Source of the DNA: Lederbergia panacisoli
GTDB lineage: Bacteria > Bacillota > Bacilli > Bacillales > Bacillaceae_C
Direction: 5' to 3'
NCBI RefSeq assembly: GCF_024626525.1
Contig: NZ_JANJGU010000003.1
Location: forward strand, 279,911 to 343,910
DNA: 64,000 bases
Below, one piece after another: positions 55,212 through 64,000 of this stretch. The notes under the pieces were generated by a model that saw only the letters and a list, made by a program, of their open reading frames with translations, did no database searches and was not told where the DNA came from. The position numbers were made by a program, and so were the translations under genes. Each line of letters begins with the position of its first letter. Position 1 is the stretch's first letter.

Positions 55212-55922
55212 AAAGGTTAAAAGTCGCGTGCCCGCGACATTTTCATTAAAAATATCTTCTTTTAACCTGGATATAATGTATTTTCATCAATTAGCGTTCG
55301 ATTTTCATCAATTAACTCGAAACTATCACCAATTCAAGCTAGAAACTCATCAATTCCAATTCGAAATCCAACAATCAATTCAAAACTTTCACCAATTAAT
55401 TTTCGAATTTCATCAATACATATTCATATATCATTTATTCCCTACATCCCCAGTAAAATAAAAAGGTTAAAAGTCGCGTGCCCGCGACATTTTTCATTAA
55501 AAATATTTTCTTTTAACCTGGATCTAATGTATTTTCATCAATTAGCGTTCGATTTTCATCAATACAATTGAAACTATCACCAATTCTAGCTAGAAACTCA
55601 TCAATTCCATTTCGAATTCCAACAATTAATTCAAAACTTTCACCAATTAACTTTCGAATTTCACCAATACATATTCATAAATCATTTACCCCAACATCCC
55701 CAGTAGAAAGGTTAAAAGTCGCGTGCCCGCGACATTTTTCATTAAAAATATCTTCTTTTAACCTGGATATAATGCATTTTCATCAATTAGCGTTAGATTT
55801 TCATCAATTAACTCGAAACTATCATCAATTCCTGATCAGCTCTCATCAATTCATTCAAAACCATCACCAATCCACACCGGGAAAATCACCAATCCTCCTT
55901 CAACTTTCACCAATTAATTGAA
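55212..55922. repeat. Three tandem copies of a ~250-bp unit rich in TTTCATCAATT cores
   Basis: AAGGTTAAAAGTCGCGTGCC recurs near 55213, 55463 and 55708. Each copy continues with a GTCGCG...CGCGAC hairpin, ATTAAAAATAT(C/T)TTCTTTTAACC and a run of TTTCATCAATT/TTTCACCAATT cores. The last copy is partly rearranged. The cores are the reverse complement of the AATTGRTGAAA family. Long frames here are repeat artefacts, and the gap of about 1.1 kb contains no gene. Confidence 0.93.
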
Positions 55923-56001
55923 GCAACTTCAGCCAAGACCCTAATCATTAAAGTATTTTCATATTTCCTCTCCTTTTCGGCAATACTCCTACTATATTCC
56001 A

Positions 56002-56061
56002 GAGTGCCAGGCACCCACACAATTCTGAATTGTTCTGAAGTTGTTTGAGTGCCAGGCACTC
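56002..56061. repeat. Pair of GTGCCAGGCAC palindromes
   Basis: GAGTGCCAGGCACC (56002-56015) and GAGTGCCAGGCACTC (56047-56061) are palindromes with ACAATTCT repeats between and after them. Such GTGCCAGGCAC elements are frequent between Bacillus genes. They lie about 70 bases before the fusion transferase gene. Confidence 0.7.
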
Positions 56062-56129
56062 ATACAATTCTCAAACAATTCTCACACAAATCATAAACAA
56101 TTGAAGCATCCAAAGGGGTTACGACGGAG

Positions 56130-59100
56130 ATGAATAGGAAGGTACTGAAGCGTAGGTTTAAGTTTGTGATGGATCCGATTACTAATTATGTGTTTTATGA
56201 GAGTCACAGGCGGGTTCAGCAGTATGCGAAGTTTTATCAAAGGTGTCGTGTAAAGAAGAAAACGATTTTGTACGAATCACGTGATGGGAATAGTATGACG
56301 GATAGTCCGTATGCGATGTTTAAGTATATGGTGGGGAATCCTGAATTCAGTGAGTATATTCATATTTGGTCAGTGCAAGATTTAGATGTGGTTCCGACAA
56401 ACATTTTGAAATATGTAAACTACTATAACGTTAAATTTGTTAAGCGGAATTCGACGGAGTATCTTAAATGTTTGGCGACTTGTGAATATCTCATTAACAA
56501 CTCGACGTTTCAAAACTTTGTGATTCCGAAGAAAGACCAGGTCTATATTAATACGTGGCATGGGACGCCTCTTAAAAATATGGGTTTTGACATTCCGGGC
56601 AATCCTACAGGGACGCAAAATGTTCTGCGCAATTTTCTGAGTGCAGATTTTATCTTAAGTCCGAATTCTCATACGACGAATATATTCAAAAACAGTTATA
56701 AATTAGATGGCATTTATTCGGGGACGATCATTGAAGAAGGGTATCCTCGGATTGATTTAACGTTGAATACAGATTCGAATGACATGAAACAGCGATTACG
56801 GTCGTTCGGTTTGCAGCTCAATGATCAGAAGCAAACCATTTTATATGCGCCCACATGGAAAGGGACGAATGTCGCGAAAGTTAATAATGATGTTCATCAT
56901 ATCATCGTAGATATGAATGATTTACAGCAAAAAGTTGGCGATAAGTACAATATTTTAGTAAAAGTTCACCCTTATTTATATAAGCAGGCAGTCCATCATC
57001 CTGACCTGAGCAATAGACTTGTTCCGGATTTTGTGGATACAAACGAGTTGCTTTCAGCAATTGATCTCCTAATAACCGATTATTCCAGCATTTTTTTCGA
57101 CTTCCTTGTCACTAATAAACCAATTCTTTTCTACACATGGGATCTCGATGTGTATAACGAGGAAAGAGGGCAGTATTTAAAAAACGATGAGCTTCCAGGA
57201 CCGCTGCTTTTTAATGCGATCGAGTTGGTTGAGGCTATTCGCGACATTGAAAATGTTCAAGCGGTCTATCGTGAAAAATACGAAACCATGAAAAAGAGAT
57301 TCACTAATCATGATGATGGCCATGTCACAGAAAGAATCGTGAACTTTATTTTTAAAAAGTCGGGTGAAAACCTAAATACGATTACCAACCTTGATTCCTC
57401 TAAGGAAAGAATATTAATTTACCCTGGAGGAATGAAAAATAACGGGATTACTACTTCATTTATCAACTTAACAAATAATATTGATTACAATACATATGAT
57501 GTCACATGTTTTCTTCCAACTGCAAATGATGAAGAGTTTTTAAAAAACGTTGAAAAAATGAATAAAAATGTTCGCCTTCTCTTTAAAGGTGGCCACTCTG
57601 TGTACAAAATAACAGAACATTACCGGGATAAATTTATTCATAACCGCGGCAGGAATGGGCATTTGGCGCAAAAGTTATACCCGGAACATATTTTTATAAG
57701 GGAACATGAGCGATTGTTTGGCAAGTCGACATTTGATTATGCCATTGATTTCAGCGGCTATAGCCTACTTTGGGCAAAATATATCATGGTGGCAAATGCG
57801 AAAAAGAAAGTATGTTTTATGCATACGGATATGCTTTCGGATAGTGAGAAAGTAGTTAATGGGAAAAGACCGCATCGCATTAATTTACGGGGGCTCTTTT
57901 CGGTTTATGATCAATTTGATAAGCTCGTCAGCGTGTCGAAGGGGACGATGGAAATTAACAAGGCAAACTTGTCCAAATTTGTGGATGAGGATAAGTTTGA
58001 CTACGTACTGAATTCAATTAATCCAGAGAGGATTCTACAGAGTGAAGTAGAGATTGCAGTCGTGGACGAAACACCAGTCGTTGAAAATTTTAGATCGAGA
58101 GCGGTTATAAAAGATGCACAAAAAGCTTGGAATCTCCCGCCTTTTAATGATGGTGCCAGTGAGTTTAAATTAGGGTCTAATTTTAAAAACGCAGAAATTA
58201 TGATTACGAGAAAAGCCGATACATATTATAAGTTTAGTTATAACAATCAAGTGATTGGCTGGATTGAGGCTGATTCAGTCGAGTTGCTACCGGATAGCAT
58301 CATGACCGAAAAAGACGTTAAAAAAGTGGCAAAGCTTACGAATCCAAAAGGACATCAAATTTGGTCGAAGCCTTATAAGGTCGAAGGAGCGGAAAAAGTT
58401 TCAGGAAGCGCGGATTATAAAGATGTGATTGTTGATATTGATAAGGAAGCTGAAACCCCACGAGGGATGTATAGTCGAATTTCCATCAATGGCACGGTTC
58501 TTGGCTGGATTAGCAACTTCGCGCTGCAAATTTTGGATACGGATGCCATAAAAAAGAAATTACTGAAAACGAGAAATTATCGCTGGAAAAAGAACTTGGT
58601 TAAAAACATAGGTAATCGAACGTTGGGTGAGGCGAAAATCATTAGGCCAATTTATGCGAAAATCGCACATCCTGAAAATCACCTCATTTATACACATGCT
58701 TATCCACATTGGAATGCAAAGGAAATGGCGCCGGCTAAATGGCTGGAAGGCGAGATTGTCACAATTAAAGCAGCGATCAAAACAAGATTTGGACACAGCT
58801 TTTTATTTTATCATGATGGTAAAAAAATTGGTTGGCTTGATTCCAAAGCGTTTGAGATGTTAAAAGAAGCGACACTGATTAAGGAAATTCAGGTATCGAG
58901 GAGAGCACAATTGGAGTTAGGTGAGAAATATTCGATTTGGACAAAGCCATTTGGACTTGAAGGAGCGGAGAAAGTTGAAAAAGTCGACAGCGGCATCGTT
59001 TCGATTGATCGAGAAGCAACTACCTTAAAAGGAACGTATTCTCGAATCCCGTCACTTGGCTGGGTGAACAACAAAGCGTTGCGTGTGCTGGGCATGGAAG

Positions 59101-59633
59101 TCGATGGTCAATATATTCCGGAGCCGAGCAACGAAACCCTCAATTTTGTCACGATGGGCAGGCTGTCACCAGAAAAAGGCCAGGATAATTTGATTAATGC
59201 ATTTGCGCGTTTCCACGTAAAGCACCCTAACAGTAAGCTCTATATTTTAGGAGATGGCGCTTTAAAAAATCAGCTTCAAACCTTAATAAAAGAGCTAAAA
59301 CTAATGGATTCTGTTTTTCTACTCGGCCAAGTCGAAAATCCTTTTACTTTTTTAAAAAAATGTGATTGCTTCGTGTTGTCTTCACATTACGAGGGTCAGC
59401 CAATGGTCTTGCTAGAAGCAATGACACTCGGAATGAACATTATCGCAACAGACATTGTCGCCAATCGGACCGTGTTGGAAGATGGGAAATATGGCTTGCT
59501 AGTGGAGAATAGTATCGAAGGCTTGGAAAAAGGAATGGATCGAATGGTGAAGAAAGAACATATCATTGAACCGTTCGATTATAAATACTATAACGAAATG
59601 GCGATGGAGTCGTTTTATCGGCCGTTGAAGTAA
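56130..59633 (+). CDS. Bifunctional CDP-polyol transferase / GT4 glycosyltransferase with internal GW/SH3-like repeats
   Basis: The 1167-residue protein has no signal peptide. Residues about 1-400 form a TagF-type transferase (LINNSTFQNF, INTWHGTPLKNMGFDI with the catalytic His, ILYAPTWKGTN, VKVHPYLYK, LITDYSSIFFDF, PGPLLF). Residues about 424-634 look like the N-terminal half of a GT-B glycosyltransferase (YPGGMKNNGITTSFINL, VCFMHTDMLSD, DKLVSVSKGTMEIN). Residues about 1001-1167 are its donor-binding half (VTMGRLSPEKGQDNLI, LGDGALKNQLQ, SSHYEGQPMVLLEAM, GLT4-like EGQPMV Glu). Between them, about 640-995, sit four SH3/GW-type units ending VIGWIEADSVELL, VLGWISNFALQIL, KIGWLDSKAFEML and SLGWVNNKALRVL. 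It could build and glycosylate a teichoic acid chain. The frame is continuous, with no sign of assembly error. Confidence 0.87.
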   Translation: MNRKVLKRRFKFVMDPITNYVFYESHRRVQQYAKFYQRCRVKKKTILYESRDGNSMTDSPYAMFKYMVGNPEFSEYIHIWSVQDLDVVPTNILKYVNYYNVKFVKRNSTEYLKCLATCEYLINNSTFQNFVIPKKDQVYINTWHGTPLKNMGFDIPGNPTGTQNVLRNFLSADFILSPNSHTTNIFKNSYKLDGIYSGTIIEEGYPRIDLTLNTDSNDMKQRLRSFGLQLNDQKQTILYAPTWKGTNVAKVNNDVHHIIVDMNDLQQKVGDKYNILVKVHPYLYKQAVHHPDLSNRLVPDFVDTNELLSAIDLLITDYSSIFFDFLVTNKPILFYTWDLDVYNEERGQYLKNDELPGPLLFNAIELVEAIRDIENVQAVYREKYETMKKRFTNHDDGHVTERIVNFIFKKSGENLNTITNLDSSKERILIYPGGMKNNGITTSFINLTNNIDYNTYDVTCFLPTANDEEFLKNVEKMNKNVRLLFKGGHSVYKITEHYRDKFIHNRGRNGHLAQKLYPEHIFIREHERLFGKSTFDYAIDFSGYSLLWAKYIMVANAKKKVCFMHTDMLSDSEKVVNGKRPHRINLRGLFSVYDQFDKLVSVSKGTMEINKANLSKFVDEDKFDYVLNSINPERILQSEVEIAVVDETPVVENFRSRAVIKDAQKAWNLPPFNDGASEFKLGSNFKNAEIMITRKADTYYKFSYNNQVIGWIEADSVELLPDSIMTEKDVKKVAKLTNPKGHQIWSKPYKVEGAEKVSGSADYKDVIVDIDKEAETPRGMYSRISINGTVLGWISNFALQILDTDAIKKKLLKTRNYRWKKNLVKNIGNRTLGEAKIIRPIYAKIAHPENHLIYTHAYPHWNAKEMAPAKWLEGEIVTIKAAIKTRFGHSFLFYHDGKKIGWLDSKAFEMLKEATLIKEIQVSRRAQLELGEKYSIWTKPFGLEGAEKVEKVDSGIVSIDREATTLKGTYSRIPSLGWVNNKALRVLGMEVDGQYIPEPSNETLNFVTMGRLSPEKGQDNLINAFARFHVKHPNSKLYILGDGALKNQLQTLIKELKLMDSVFLLGQVENPFTFLKKCDCFVLSSHYEGQPMVLLEAMTLGMNIIATDIVANRTVLEDGKYGLLVENSIEGLEKGMDRMVKKEHIIEPFDYKYYNEMAMESFYRPLK

Positions 59634-59670
59634 GTTCGGCTAGAACGATGAGACAATTGATGAAAAATGA

Positions 59671-59883
59671 GATGGAATTGGTGGTACTCAAGAAGAAATT
59701 GTCGAAAGTCTAGGCTTAATTGATGAGAAAAAGAGAGGAATTAGAGATAACTTGAGAGGTATTGGTGAAATTTCCCCGGAAATAATAGGATTTATAAATG
59801 AAATGTTGAAATATGATCCTAATAAATTGCGGACCTTGGTGATGGGCTTTTTAATTCCTATCACCTTATTATTTTTGGGGTAA
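59671..59883 (+). pseudogene. Possible gene remnant (C-terminal fragment)
   Basis: A 70-codon open frame ending in TAA reads like protein: polar, then YDPNKLRTLVMGFLIPITLLFL with a hydrophobic C-terminus. It lacks an ATG or GTG start with a ribosome binding site and begins in AATTGRTGA-type repeat sequence. It may be the tail of a lost gene or chance. No family is recognised. Confidence 0.25.
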
Positions 59884-60097
59884 AAGTAATATAAATCCTT
59901 CAAAAGTAGAATGTTGTAATAACATATCGAAATATGGACAATCGAATGTAATGAGACCAAAAATGATATGATGCAACATTTTACGTGTCTTCGCTGCAAG
60001 CTAAGTGATTTCTTTAAAGTGCTAACAGAGTAATTATATACTAAGTTTATAACCACCTTTGTAAAAATGTATTTTGTCGGAAAAATTATTTTTTGAA

Positions 60098-60167
60098 AAG
60101 TCAAAAATAACTGTTGACTATTTGATATAACAATTTTAATATGGGTGTAATTACAAATGTATAAATC
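60098..60167 (+). promoter_or_regulatory. Promoter-like direct repeat, copy 1
   Basis: TTGACT (60114-60119), 17 bases, TAATAT (60137-60142) looks like a sigma-A promoter, followed by GTAATTACAAAT. It is repeated about 500 bases downstream. Direction points to the phosphatase gene, about 0.9 kb away. Confidence 0.5.
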
Positions 60168-60595
60168 CACTTGAATGCTCTACTCAAGCATTTGGAAAAT
60201 GATAGGTTAATTTTTTCCTGCCACTATAGATTTCTTTATCTATATTTCTACCAGTATTTTATTCTCTCACCATTGACACTTCCCTATGACTTTCCTTAAC
60301 AAGGATATTTTATTTAGAAGTATTAATTAAAGCGCACACGATAACAAAAATTCAAATTTCCTTGGGAGTAAAAATAATTAAAGTGAATCGCAAAATAAGT
60401 TTACATTATAAACAGCCTATCGAAATGTTTTTTTACTGAAATTTTTAAAAACAAGGGATATGACAATTTTCGCCGCATTACCACAATATCCAGAAATACA
60501 TTTCCAATATATAAAAAGCTTTTATATAAGGGTCGATATTAACTTTTCGAATCATAATTGGTGAAAATGACATTTGTCGAATGAAATTGATTTAA

Positions 60596-60665
60596 AGTCC
60601 TAAAAAAGAAGTTGACTATTTGGTATAACAACTATACCATGAATGTAATTACAAATATATACAGA
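60596..60665 (+). promoter_or_regulatory. Promoter-like direct repeat, copy 2
   Basis: GTTGACTATTTGGTATAACA and GTAATTACAAAT match copy 1. The -10 position reads TACCAT, weaker than copy 1, so the element may be a decayed promoter or a binding site for a regulator. Confidence 0.45.
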
Positions 60666-61076
60666 TATAGGTAATTATCCCAGAGTGTATACATCAGGAA
60701 GCTAATTAACTTTCTAACCTCAGTAAACATCATTTCTTTTAAACTAACTCATTGTCTTGATTAGCCCAACATTATTTTTTTCAAATATATTTTTCATATA
60801 CTTCTAACCGCATTACACATTGGATCTGTTGAAAAATGTGAGAATATTAAAAATATATGGATAGAATTTTGGTATCTCATATTAGTTATAAATGTATGTT
60901 TTATTAAGCATAGGGTTCCTTTATTGAGAAAGTGATTTCATAAAGAGCGGCCAGCATGAAAGGGGGGATGTAAATAGATTAGCAGTTTACTATTTGTTGT
61001 TTGAAGGGAGTGATTAAAAACGCATTTATTTTTAGGGGTTTAGATTGTTAAGATAAACATAGAGAGGGGTAATTAG

Positions 61077-64000
61077 GTGCATATAAGTAAGCGCTTTAAA
61101 AGTAAGGTTAAGCGCAGCCTATCTATCATGCTTGTTTTCATGTTAGTAGCTGTTAATTTCTTGGAACTATTGCCTAGTAAGGCGAGTGCACAAGAAGTAA
61201 AGGATAAGACGACAATTGCGGAATGGACATTCCCTGAAAATCCTACGAATCTAGGTGTCTTTCCTGCTAATGGAGGAGTCTATAGGAATATTTCATTATT
61301 ACAGGCTGTGCCTGATAGAGATCCGACTACTTATAGTTGGGATTCTGCTTCAAGCAGCATTCGATATCAAGGCTGGCACCAAGAAGAAGGCAAAGATAAA
61401 TATTGGTTAACAACTTTTAATACAAAAGGTTTTGAAAATATCACTGTTTCATCTACTCAACAAGGAAGAGGTTCGTCTGGTCCTAAAGACTTTAGGGTTC
61501 AAATGAGCTTAGATGGTGAAAATTGGACGAATGTAACAGGTGATGGAACGAGCTTAGCAGATTTAGTCATGATCAATGGTGTTCCTACACACCTTGAAAA
61601 TGCGCCACTTCCGACCACGGCAAATGATTTGGAAAAGGTATTCGTCCGCTGGCTCGTCATATCCGATTTTAACACAAGTGGTGGAAAAATTGGAGATACT
61701 GGATCTAGTCAATTAGTAAGTATAAAAATCCAGGGGGATCTACTTCCTACTGAACCTATTAATGAAACTGTTGCTGAATGGATATCAGGGGTCTCTATCA
61801 TTGGGGACGAACCAGTTAAAGCAACTGGTGGAATGTACAAAGATGAGGCTACAGTTAAAGCAGTAGGTGGTCCAAAATATTATGCAGAATTAGAAAGCCA
61901 TATTGGCTGGCAAAATGGAGCAGGCAGTAAATATTGGTTGGCTTCTGTTTCAACAAAAGGCTATGAAAATATTACGCTATCATCTGAACAAAAATCTGGA
62001 AATTCTGGTCCGAAAGATTTTAAAGTACAAGTAAGTTCAGATAATGAAAACTGGATAGATGTTAAAGATGCAAATATTGCGAGTCCAACAAGCTTTGATA
62101 GTGATGCGGCTAAATTAAAGAATGTGTCGCTTCCAAATGCTGCAAATGATCAAGACAATTTATTTATTCGCTGGATCATGACAACAAATGATGTGGCAAA
62201 TCCTGTATCATATCCAAATGGGATTGGGGAATATGGTGCAGCCCATATTAGGAATATCGTTATTAATGGCGATAGAATAAACGGTTTTGAATTCCCTAAA
62301 GATACCGAAGCCCCTTCAACACCTAAAAATCTATCCGGAGTTGGAGTATCTGATACTACCATTAATCTTTCTTGGACAGCTTCTACTGATAATTATGGAA
62401 TTGCAGGGTATGACATTTATCGTGATGGAGAAAAGATAGGAAACCCTAAAACTACTTCTTATTCCGACACGGGATTGACGAAAGATACTTCATATTCATA
62501 TTATGTCGTTGCTGTAGATACATCCGGCAATGAATCTGAAAAAAGTAATGCAGTTACGGTAAAAACTAAAGCAGAACCTATCGGTGAATTAGAAACGATT
62601 GCTGGTTGGAAGTTTGCAAATGAAGGTCAACATGGTTCAATTCTTGCAACAGACGGTGCCTACAAATCTGCTTCTACATTTAGAGCGGTTGGTGGTCCAT
62701 TCTTCGAATATGTTGGCAGTGATGGCACACTAAGTTATTGGGGATGGGACGGCGCAGATTTCGGTTCGAAGTACTGGCTTGCTACTATTCCGACGAAAGG
62801 TTTTAAAAATATTTCCTTATCTTCACAACAAAATTCATCTGGATCTGGTCCAGGTCATTTTAAAGTTCAGATAAGCCAAGATGGACAAGCATGGAGCGAC
62901 GTTCCAAACACTACTTTGAAGATGACTACATCTAGCTTTGCTTGCCCAGGGGATGCATGTAAATTAAACAATGCTCCAGTTCCTGAAGAAGCAAACGACC
63001 AAGATGTTTTATACATTCGTTGGGTTCTTACTTCTGGAACAAGTACAAGTGGCTCTCCGACAATCGGTGGATCTGGATCAAGCAGAATCAAGGATATTGT
63101 AGTTTCAGGAGAACGCATTAGTGGCGCTGAAATTGCAGTTCCAACGATTGATTTGCATCAAGTTCCTGTTGGCGGATCTGATAATGTAATAGCGGATGCA
63201 CCTGTAACGGTTAATTTCAATAAGCCGATTGCTCTTAATGACAATGGCGCAGAGATTACGATCACTAACAAAAACAATGAAGCGTTAAAAGGAATTACGG
63301 TTGAAGCAAAAGATAACTCGTTAACAATTAATCATCCGAAATTTGTTTATGGAGAAACATATACTGTTACAGTTCCAAAAGAGCGTGTAAAAGGCACAGA
63401 TGATACGCCTTTAGTACGTGATGTTAAATGGAGCTTTAAAGTTCAAGAATCTCCATATAAACCAAAACTAATGAACATGACGTTCAATGGTGACCCTAAA
63501 ACAAGCATTGCCTTCGCGTGGTATACAGATTTTATGACCGACACAGTTGTTGAGGTTGTGGAAGCTTCTAAAGTAAAAGATGGGAAGTTCCCTGAAACTG
63601 GGGCTCTAGTTTACGAAGGAACTGGCGAAGAAATTGACACATTAATGGTTGCTAATGATCGGGCTACTAAAAATAAAACGAAATTCATTAGCCATAAAGC
63701 GATTGCTGATAAGCTAACACCGGGTACTAAATACAACTATCGTGTAGGAAACGGTGAGGATTGGAGTCCAATCGGTTCATTTACAACTGATACTGCCGGC
63801 AACCAAGATTTCCGTTTTATCACTGGTTCGGATTCTCAAGCATCAAGCTTAACAGGCTTTGAACCTTGGGGAGATACATTTAGAAAAGCCCGTGATTTTA
63901 TGGGAGATCCAAAATTCCTTATCAACGCTGGGGACCTTGTTGATAACGGTGACCTAGAAACACATTGGCAATGGATGTTAAGTACGGCAGAAGATTCTTT
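61077..64000 (+). CDS. Large secreted multi-domain metallophosphoesterase (purple-acid-phosphatase-like), 3' end outside window
   Basis: GTG 61077 follows AGAGAGGGG, and the frame stays open for 974 codons to the window edge. After a signal peptide (about 1-41, ending ASAQ) come two related beta-sandwich units (about 46-222 and 228-405), each with a GPKDF(R/K)VQ(M/V)S...NW signature. Then come an Fn3 domain (about 414-500), a third such unit (501-682, GPGHFKVQIS), an SbsA-like Ig domain (about 688-788), a purple acid phosphatase N-terminal fold (about 795-908, KLTPGTKYNYRVG) and the start of a metallophosphoesterase domain with the metal motif GDLVDNGD (about 952). It is probably a surface or secreted phosphatase or phosphodiesterase. 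Substrate is unknown; teichoic acid or nucleotides are possible. The remainder of the active site lies beyond the window. Confidence 0.85.
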   Translation, partial: MHISKRFKSKVKRSLSIMLVFMLVAVNFLELLPSKASAQEVKDKTTIAEWTFPENPTNLGVFPANGGVYRNISLLQAVPDRDPTTYSWDSASSSIRYQGWHQEEGKDKYWLTTFNTKGFENITVSSTQQGRGSSGPKDFRVQMSLDGENWTNVTGDGTSLADLVMINGVPTHLENAPLPTTANDLEKVFVRWLVISDFNTSGGKIGDTGSSQLVSIKIQGDLLPTEPINETVAEWISGVSIIGDEPVKATGGMYKDEATVKAVGGPKYYAELESHIGWQNGAGSKYWLASVSTKGYENITLSSEQKSGNSGPKDFKVQVSSDNENWIDVKDANIASPTSFDSDAAKLKNVSLPNAANDQDNLFIRWIMTTNDVANPVSYPNGIGEYGAAHIRNIVINGDRINGFEFPKDTEAPSTPKNLSGVGVSDTTINLSWTASTDNYGIAGYDIYRDGEKIGNPKTTSYSDTGLTKDTSYSYYVVAVDTSGNESEKSNAVTVKTKAEPIGELETIAGWKFANEGQHGSILATDGAYKSASTFRAVGGPFFEYVGSDGTLSYWGWDGADFGSKYWLATIPTKGFKNISLSSQQNSSGSGPGHFKVQISQDGQAWSDVPNTTLKMTTSSFACPGDACKLNNAPVPEEANDQDVLYIRWVLTSGTSTSGSPTIGGSGSSRIKDIVVSGERISGAEIAVPTIDLHQVPVGGSDNVIADAPVTVNFNKPIALNDNGAEITITNKNNEALKGITVEAKDNSLTINHPKFVYGETYTVTVPKERVKGTDDTPLVRDVKWSFKVQESPYKPKLMNMTFNGDPKTSIAFAWYTDFMTDTVVEVVEASKVKDGKFPETGALVYEGTGEEIDTLMVANDRATKNKTKFISHKAIADKLTPGTKYNYRVGNGEDWSPIGSFTTDTAGNQDFRFITGSDSQASSLTGFEPWGDTFRKARDFMGDPKFLINAGDLVDNGDLETHWQWMLSTAEDS

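Larger units (their letters stand above)
59884..61076. other. Gene-poor AT-rich region before the phosphatase gene
   Basis: No convincing gene is found on either strand. A minus-strand frame of 160 codons (59688-60170) has no ribosome binding site and an unlikely composition. The region holds two copies of a promoter-like element and AT-rich leader sequence. AAAGGGGGGATGTAAATAG near 60960 is a ribosome binding site followed by a start-stop pair. Confidence 0.5.

Noticed and set aside
55195-55921. Two plus-strand frames of 88 and 117 codons
   Set aside because: They are translations of TTTCATCAATT repeat cores (FHQL, SPIN patterns) without start signals.
59688-60170. Minus-strand frame of 160 codons
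   Set aside because: No ribosome binding site, Ile/Tyr-rich AT composition, and it covers a plus-strand promoter-like element and a better plus-strand fragment.

Overview
The window is a low-GC Firmicutes (Bacillaceae) chromosome segment. The evidence is strong GGAGG-type ribosome binding sites with many TTG/GTG starts, a YjcZ-type sporulation micro-protein, LysM/NlpC-P60 wall hydrolases with WalR-like boxes, and a large wall teichoic acid (WTA) locus organised as in Bacillus and Staphylococcus. I cannot name the species from sequence alone. No rRNA, tRNA, insertion sequence, phage or CRISPR was seen.

Positions 1-14.4 kb are a mixed region. It holds the start of a SWIM zinc-finger gene, two divergent NlpC/P60 endopeptidase genes with WalR-like sites between them, a minisatellite of exactly 13 x 52 bp, and a cyclic-di-GMP-I riboswitch plus terminator. 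The riboswitch precedes a PAS-GGDEF-EAL-PilZ protein that is overlapped by a membrane diguanylate cyclase. nagA-nagB, a YjcZ micro-gene, a TM-helix-repeat channel, a 51-bp minisatellite and a YknW/YknX-like pair without its ABC transporter follow.

Positions 14.8-59.6 kb are a cell-surface island. It starts with a Vpr-like subtilisin. The WTA genes are tagA, tagO, an LCP ligase, tagD-tagB, tagG-tagH, tarI-tarJ and seven CDP-glycerol/CDP-ribitol transferase modules. TagO and TagA would build the linkage unit. TagD and TagB would supply and add glycerol phosphate. TarI and TarJ would make CDP-ribitol for the TarL-like polymerases. TagGH would export the polymer and the LCP protein would attach it. 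A second cytidylyltransferase plus an SDR reductase (48.6-50.0 kb) looks like a split Bcs1-type enzyme with two dedicated transferases. Wall enzymes are interleaved: an amidase and two glucosaminidases with PG-binding or SH3 repeats, an M14 carboxypeptidase, a second subtilisin and a broken SH3 gene. Less usual members are a TPR-hydrolase-TPR protein, an ATP-grasp protein with an acylphosphatase-like tail, and a 1167-residue CDP-polyol transferase/GT4 fusion with GW/SH3-like repeats inserted in the GT4 half.

Positions 59.6-64 kb are a gene-poor stretch with a duplicated promoter-like element, then a very large secreted protein ending in a purple-acid-phosphatase-like domain that runs off the right edge. 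Intergenic DNA is rich in tandem and dispersed repeats, including an AATTGRTGAAA-based family seen at several sites along the WTA island.
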